Below are positions 59,531 through 64,000 of a DNA stretch of 64,000 nucleotides, piece by piece. Source of the stretch: Halochromatium salexigens (GTDB lineage Bacteria; Pseudomonadota; Gammaproteobacteria; Chromatiales; Chromatiaceae). Position 1 is the stretch's first letter. Each line of letters begins with the position of its first letter. Location of the stretch: positions 20,370 through 84,369 of the forward strand of contig NZ_NHSF01000005.1 in NCBI RefSeq assembly GCF_016653295.1, written 5' to 3'. A program made the translations under genes and the position numbers. The notes under the pieces were generated by a model. It made no database searches and was not told the origin of the DNA. It was given only the letters and a program-made list of their open reading frames with translations.

Positions 59531-59536
59531 GACGAT

Positions 59537-60071
59537 AAGCCGGATGATCGGGTCGGATCGACTGGAACTGCGCGGCTCTATGCAACCCGTACGCCATTAA
59601 CTCTAAAATCCTGTTTTATAAGCACAAAAGAGCCAATAGTGCATCATTTGGATTGATAATTGTCAATTATGCTGACAGGTGGTTCGCGAATGCTGCTGAG
59701 CCTTAAGGCGCCGAGAGCGATTTCATCGCGCCAAACGATGCCAACGCGCTACTTGAAGGGCTCGGAGACATCGGACACCGCGACTTCGGCTTACGAAGCG
59801 GCCTGAATCGGCTGCTCACTGGTGGTCCGCCTTCCCTCGCGGCTCGCCGAAAACGCCGCCGCCCGGCATCTCGAGCACGAACAGGTCGTCCGGCTGCACC
59901 GCAAGGCCGTCGCTCGCGCCGAGCGACTCGATGCGTCACGGGGTAGACGCCCAGGCACCTTTCTTGATGCCACAAGGTTGACCTTGTGCTTCAAGCTCGG
60001 TGACCACGAACAGGATCTTGGTCGGCTCGGCAAGCAGATGTCGGAATAGTTGACAGCAATGCTCGGCCAAA
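59537..60071. repeat. 535-bp repeat, copy 1 (contains decayed hydantoinase B-like sequence)
   Basis: This stretch recurs at 63464-63998, offset 3927. The first about 110 bases differ at scattered sites, while the rest looks identical by eye. The reverse strand, read through stop codons, includes DGLAVQPDDLFVLEMPGGGV, which resembles the C-terminal end of hydantoinase B/oxoprolinase proteins. No intact gene is present. Several short open frames in it are not convincing. Confidence 0.8.
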
Positions 60072-60413
60072 TTCAGCCATCGCCGGGGATTCCCCACTCG
60101 GGCGAATACAACAACGCCTTGAATGATGAAATCAATCTTTTCTTTGCACAGTGAGCGAGCACCAAACCGGTGCGATCATCCGTGTCAGAAACATTAACAA
60201 TCCGTCGCCGCTTCCGCTCTGATTCGCGCCGCTTGAGGTCCTCAGAGCGGCGGCGTCAGCCATCCTTAGCCTCGGCGCAGGCGATACAGAGCGATGCCGC
60301 CGGATCAAGCTCCCTCATATGATTACGCGGGAACTCGCGAACAGGACTCATCGAGCAAGCGTCGGCGGGAGCTTTCGGCCCCGCCGCCGAGGTGATTGGT
60401 GGTACTGCTGTGC
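60072..60413. other. Gene-free stretch before the propeller gene
   Basis: No credible gene. The reverse strand holds a short fragment, MRELDPAASLCIACAEAKDG, of unknown origin. A GC-rich end leads into the 3' end of the gene at 60414. It may be debris from the same rearrangements as the flanking repeat. Confidence 0.4.
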
Positions 60414-61409
60414 TCAGGCCGTCCGCCGCCGGCTCCGCGCCAGCAGGCCCAGCGCGCCGAGGCCGACAAGGGCCGCAGTGGCAGGTTCGGGGACGGCGTT
60501 GGTGGGTGGTGCTTCGGCCGCGGTGATGGCGAATCCGCTGTAGTAGCCGCCGTAGACTGCTGCGTAGCCGCCGCCGGTCGGCGCGTCGCTGACCTCGCCG
60601 TCGAAATCGTATCCCCATGCGGCGATGGAGCCGTCCGCACGCAGGGCATAGGCCGTCAGATCGGTGGCGGCGACCTGGATGAAGTCGTTGCCCGCGGGCA
60701 CATCCGAGACGAGGCCGTAGCCGTCGTCCCCCCAGGCCACAAGGGACCCATCGGCGGCGATGGCGATGCCGTTATACGTGCTGGCGGCGATGTCGAGGAA
60801 GCCGGTTCCGGTCGGCATGTTGCTGACCTGGCCGTCGCTGTCGTAGCCCCACGCGGCGATGGAGCCGTCGGCAGCGAGGGCGTAGACGTTGGCGTACCAA
60901 CTGGCGATGTCGGTGTACCCGCCGCCGGTGGGGATGTCCGTGATCTGGTTGCTGTCGTCATCGCCCCAGCCGTGGATGTAGCCCTGGTCGTCGAGCGCGA
61001 AGCCGGCGTAGTAGCCGCCGACGATCTGGTTGAAGTTGTTGCCCGTGGGGATGCCGGAGATTTCGCCCTCGCCGTCATCGCCCCATCCGAAGATGGCGCC
61101 GGTCGAGTCGATGGCGAAGCCGGTGTAGTAGGTCGTCGCGACGTCCTTGAAGCCCGTGCCCGTTGGGGCCTGGCTCACCTGTCCGTCGGAGTCGTAGCCC
61201 CATGCGGCGATCGAGCCGTCGGATCGCAGGCCAAGCCCGGTAGCGTAGAAGTTGGCGAAGTCGACGAAGTCGTTGCCCGGCGGGATGTCGCCGAGTTGGC
61301 CGGAATCCTCTTGGCCCCAGCCGACGATCGCGCCGGCGATGGCCAGGGCGGGCGTCGCCGCGAGGGCCGGCAGCATGAGTGTCAATGTCAGAAAGAAGCG
61401 ACGGGGCAT
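60414..61409 (-). CDS. PEP-CTERM protein with seven RCC1-like repeats
   Basis: 331 residues. Signal peptide FFLTLTLMLPALAATPALA, then seven repeats of about 43 residues, each with a WG core such as GSIAAWGYDSDGQV, GAIFGWGDDGEGEI or GYIHGWGDDDSNQI. Seven such repeats would close a beta-propeller. The C-terminus is VPEPATAALVGLGALGLLAR. The ATG at 61409 has GGAGAC upstream; another ATG at 61487 with AAGGAG would add 26 residues before the signal. The Asp-rich loops may bind calcium. The ligand is unknown. Confidence 0.8.
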   Translation of the reverse strand: MPRRFFLTLTLMLPALAATPALAIAGAIVGWGQEDSGQLGDIPPGNDFVDFANFYATGLGLRSDGSIAAWGYDSDGQVSQAPTGTGFKDVATTYYTGFAIDSTGAIFGWGDDGEGEISGIPTGNNFNQIVGGYYAGFALDDQGYIHGWGDDDSNQITDIPTGGGYTDIASWYANVYALAADGSIAAWGYDSDGQVSNMPTGTGFLDIAASTYNGIAIAADGSLVAWGDDGYGLVSDVPAGNDFIQVAATDLTAYALRADGSIAAWGYDFDGEVSDAPTGGGYAAVYGGYYSGFAITAAEAPPTNAVPEPATAALVGLGALGLLARSRRRTA

Positions 61410-61540
61410 TCTTTGTCTCCAAGTTGGAATGCAGCGATTCAGAAAGTCGTGTGATGGAGGGCGATCTGCTTGGCGGTTGATGGTCATGGTGTTGGACTCC
61501 TTAGTTAGTGATTGGATGTCGCTAGCCTGCCTGGCGCTAT

Positions 61541-62332
61541 TCACACGTCACGCCGTCGCCGCCGCGCCAGCAGGCCCAGCGCGCCGAGGCCAAGCAGCGC
61601 CAGCGAGGACGGTTCGGGGATGGGGTTGGTTGGGGGGGCGGGCGTCGCCGTGGCGCCGCCGCTGACGTTGTCGATGGCAAAGTTAGTTCCGCTGGACTCC
61701 CAGCCCGCGGGGGTTTGGATGAGCAGCCCCGTGATCGACGCGGCGGGGTCGGTCGTCAGGCCGAAGAAGCCTCGGTCGCCAACCGGCAGGCGGGGCAGGG
61801 CGACCGACTCCAGCAGCGTCGCCCCCGAGTAGAGTTCGATATCGAGATTGCCAAACGCAGGCGGGCTGGAGAATGGGATCAAGTGTCCCCAGAAGCTGTG
61901 GTCGAAGCCAAAGGCGGACACGCCGCTGGCGAATTCGATGCGCGCCTTGTGGCCGCCGGCGGGGTCGGTATCGGGCGACTGGCCGATCCGCGGCAGGAGG
62001 TAGGTCGTGCCGTCGATTGCGTAGTAGCCGCCGAAGTCGACCGGCGGCGCGTCGATCCGCTGGCCGTAAATGGTGCCGTGGGCGCCGGTTCCCGGAGCCG
62101 ACACCGAGATCAGGCCCGTGTCGTAGGGACCGTAGGGGTCGCCCAACAGGACATCGGCGGTGATGCTGTTGAAGTCCTCCGTCCACTGCGACGCTCCGCC
62201 GACGAGGGCGGACTCCCAGGCGGTCCGGTTGTCGTAGGTGGTCGTCGGCAAGGCTGAGGCGGGGGCCGAGGCGAGCAGAGGTACTGCCGCCGCGACGATG
62301 GTCAGGGAAACAAGGATCGCGAAGCGAAACAT
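61541..62332 (-). CDS. PEP-CTERM secreted protein 5
   Basis: 263 residues. The signal peptide MFRFAILVSLTIVAAAVPLL is nearly that of protein 2 (57974). The body contains YDNRTAWESALVGGASQW and EFASGVSAFGFDHSFWGHL, a common PEP-CTERM beta-sandwich pattern. The tail IPEPSSLALLGLGALGLLAR and its 3' flank match those of protein 1. It combines a 5' end shared with one paralogue and a 3' end shared with another. Confidence 0.8.
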   Translation of the reverse strand: MFRFAILVSLTIVAAAVPLLASAPASALPTTTYDNRTAWESALVGGASQWTEDFNSITADVLLGDPYGPYDTGLISVSAPGTGAHGTIYGQRIDAPPVDFGGYYAIDGTTYLLPRIGQSPDTDPAGGHKARIEFASGVSAFGFDHSFWGHLIPFSSPPAFGNLDIELYSGATLLESVALPRLPVGDRGFFGLTTDPAASITGLLIQTPAGWESSGTNFAIDNVSGGATATPAPPTNPIPEPSSLALLGLGALGLLARRRRRDV

Positions 62333-62433
62333 GGTGATTGCCTTTTGTTCAGTAGGGGCAAGTCTCGGGGTGACGCGAGGAGCCCGAGGCTCGCTGGTTG
62401 GCCAGCCCCGGGACAGTTGATGCTGAACCGCGT

Positions 62434-63168
62434 TCAGCGGTGGCTCCAGCGCCGCCGCGCCCCCAGGGTCAGGCCCGCGAGGCCCAGGCCCAGCAGCGTC
62501 AGCGTGGCCGGTTCGGGGATCGGCGCCGGCGCCGCGGGGGCGACCCCAGCGATCTCGGCCGCCGTGATGGACCAGGCCGGGTCGCCATCTACGTCGAAAT
62601 TATCCCAATTCGCGACCCAGTTGAATGCAAGCTCGTCGCCAGCCGTCAAGCCGGTGAACAGCACGGTGCTCGTTCCGGGGCCAAATTTGTTGCTCCATGC
62701 GTATTGGTCGGGGTCAGGCAAAAACCATGGATCGGTGTACCCACGGGACCCGGTCGTGAACGTGCCGAGGTCCACGCCAGCCCGTTGGTTCGGGCCCCCG
62801 TTGATGCTCACCAAGAGCTGCCCATAATCCGCCAGGCCAGAAACTTCCCAGTCGAAATCGTATTCGTGCTCGAAGGACAGGGTCAGCGTTGAGCCGCCGG
62901 CGATGACGGCCGGGGCGGCGAGCCACGATTGTCCGGAAGCTGATCCTGGGGCTCCCGGCGACTGGGGCACCTCCCACCGCCCGTCGGTCGCGTTCCACGT
63001 CCAGGGCAGGGCGGCGCCGGTTGTGCCGTTAGCCGTGAAGCCGCCGTCGTCGATGCTGAAATCATAGGTGATAAGCGCAGCGCTGGCCGGGCCAGCGAAC
63101 AGCAGGGCAGCGGGCAGGAGCGCCGCAGCGACGAGCCTCGTCAAACGCACTTCACGAGTATCGGGCAT
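62434..63168 (-). CDS. PEP-CTERM secreted protein 6
   Basis: 244 residues from the ATG at 63168, which follows AAGGAG. Signal LVAAALLPAALLFAGPASAA, then a lectin- or MAM-like beta-sandwich body (WLAAPAVIAGGSTLTLSFEH, FDWEVSGLADYGQLLVSING). The tail is IPEPATLTLLGLGLAGLTLG ending RRWSHR. The 3' end and flank match the gene at 58771. The frame is open to 63402 without support. Confidence 0.8.
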   Translation of the reverse strand: MPDTREVRLTRLVAAALLPAALLFAGPASAALITYDFSIDDGGFTANGTTGAALPWTWNATDGRWEVPQSPGAPGSASGQSWLAAPAVIAGGSTLTLSFEHEYDFDWEVSGLADYGQLLVSINGGPNQRAGVDLGTFTTGSRGYTDPWFLPDPDQYAWSNKFGPGTSTVLFTGLTAGDELAFNWVANWDNFDVDGDPAWSITAAEIAGVAPAAPAPIPEPATLTLLGLGLAGLTLGARRRWSHR

Positions 63169-63463
63169 TGAGTGTTCTCCTTGTGATTCCTGTGTCAGTG
63201 AACGCGTGACGAAGCGCTGAGATCGCGTGGGAATGGTGCATGGCATGGCGTTGTCTCCGATTGGCAAGTGTCCGACCAAGCGGCCGGCCGGGATGAAGCA
63301 GGTGGTCGACTGGCTTTCAACGCGTCCCAATCGATTCCGCGCCAGAGGGGCGAGTGACCCGGGCCTAACCGGGGAGATCAGACCATCAGGCGGTAGAGGC
63401 ACCGCATCGGCCGCGGTGTCGGCGGCCTACCGGATCAGTACCAAGGTTGTTGATGCCCACAAG

Positions 63464-63998
63464 AAGCCGGATGATCGGGTCGGATCGACTGGAACTGCGC
63501 GGCTCTAAGCAAATCGTATGCCATTAACTCTAGAAGCCTGTTTTCTCAGCACAAAAGAGCCGATGGCGCATCACTCGGATTGAGAATTGTCAATTATGCT
63601 GACAGGTGGTTCGCGAATGCTGCTGAGCCTTAAGGCGCCGAGAGCGATTTCATCGCGCCAAACGATGCCAACGCGCTACTTGAAGGGCTCGGAGACATCG
63701 GACACCGCGACTTCGGCTTACGAAGCGGCCTGAATCGGCTGCTCACTGGTGGTCCGCCTTCCCTCGCGGCTCGCCGAAAACGCCGCCGCCCGGCATCTCG
63801 AGCACGAACAGGTCGTCCGGCTGCACCGCAAGGCCGTCGCTCGCGCCGAGCGACTCGATGCGTCACGGGGTAGACGCCCAGGCACCTTTCTTGATGCCAC
63901 AAGGTTGACCTTGTGCTTCAAGCTCGGTGACCACGAACAGGATCTTGGTCGGCTCGGCAAGCAGATGTCGGAATAGTTGACAGCAATGCTCGGCCAAA
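63464..63998. repeat. 535-bp repeat, copy 2
   Basis: Second copy of the element at 59537-60071, in the same orientation, ending two bases before the window edge, where the match stops. Here it follows the 5' region of PEP-CTERM protein 6 rather than an orphan tail. It contains the same decayed hydantoinase B-like segment. Confidence 0.8.
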
Positions 63999-64000
63999 GA

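Noticed and set aside
59703..60049. Short open frames inside the 535-bp repeat, duplicated at 63630-63976
   Set aside because: They are repeated only because the DNA is repeated, have no ribosome-binding site or family resemblance, and overlap in several frames.

Overview
The window comes from a purple sulfur bacterium, most likely a member of the Chromatiaceae (Gammaproteobacteria). The grounds are a complete pufBALMC reaction-centre operon with two extra LH1 beta/alpha pairs, the linked crtCDEF and bchCXYZ genes, a dissimilatory sulfite-to-sulfate pathway (sat-aprMBA), and gammaproteobacterial housekeeping clusters (sdhCDABE, gyrA-serC-pheA-hisC-tyrA). The DNA is GC-rich. I cannot name the genus.

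Layout. (1) 1-7.1 kb: a MoxR-type ATPase (cut by the window edge) with a membrane protein, a secreted trypsin-like protease, and a three-gene cassette of small phosphate-binding-like protein, outer-membrane porin and GGDEF/EAL sensor. (2) 7.1-12 kb: sdhCDABE and a GT2-GtrA glycosyltransferase, all leftward. (3) 12-17.8 kb: rightward sat-aprM-aprB-aprA, then a small unknown protein and an FKBP-type isomerase. (4) 17.8-32.4 kb: two small unknown genes, cysC, a leftward amino-acid block (gyrA, serC, serA, pheA, hisC, tyrA), uvrC, an AlkP-type hydrolase and uppP. (5) 32.4-48 kb: the photosynthesis gene cluster. Read leftward it runs crtE-crtF, bchC-bchX-bchY-bchZ, then pufB1A1LMC-B2A2-B3A3; crtD-crtC run rightward. 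(6) 48-53.7 kb: a dicarboxylate/amino-acid symporter and a multihaem cytochrome locus (octahaem HAO-like plus tetrahaem NapC/NirT-like, divergent from a pentahaem protein). (7) 53.7-57.2 kb: a leftward minor-pilin operon (pilE, fimT, pilW, pilX-like, pilV). (8) 57.2-64 kb: six PEP-CTERM secreted-protein genes, one orphan PEP-CTERM tail and a 535-bp repeat present twice.

How the parts fit. AprBA/AprM and Sat oxidise sulfite through APS to sulfate with ATP gain, feeding electrons toward the photosynthetic chain. CrtE, CrtF, CrtC and CrtD build methoxylated carotenoids. BchC and BchXYZ make the bacteriochlorophyll a bacteriochlorin ring. The puf products assemble the RC-LH1 core with a tetrahaem donor subunit.

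The most notable observations are these: a near-identical PpsR/CrtJ-type promoter module sits in front of both bchC and pufB1, and the puf copy still carries a decayed 5' end of bchC; crtC has no convincing start codon; there is a 17-haem HAO/NapC/pentahaem locus; and the PEP-CTERM island is built of duplicated units with conserved ends and divergent middles.
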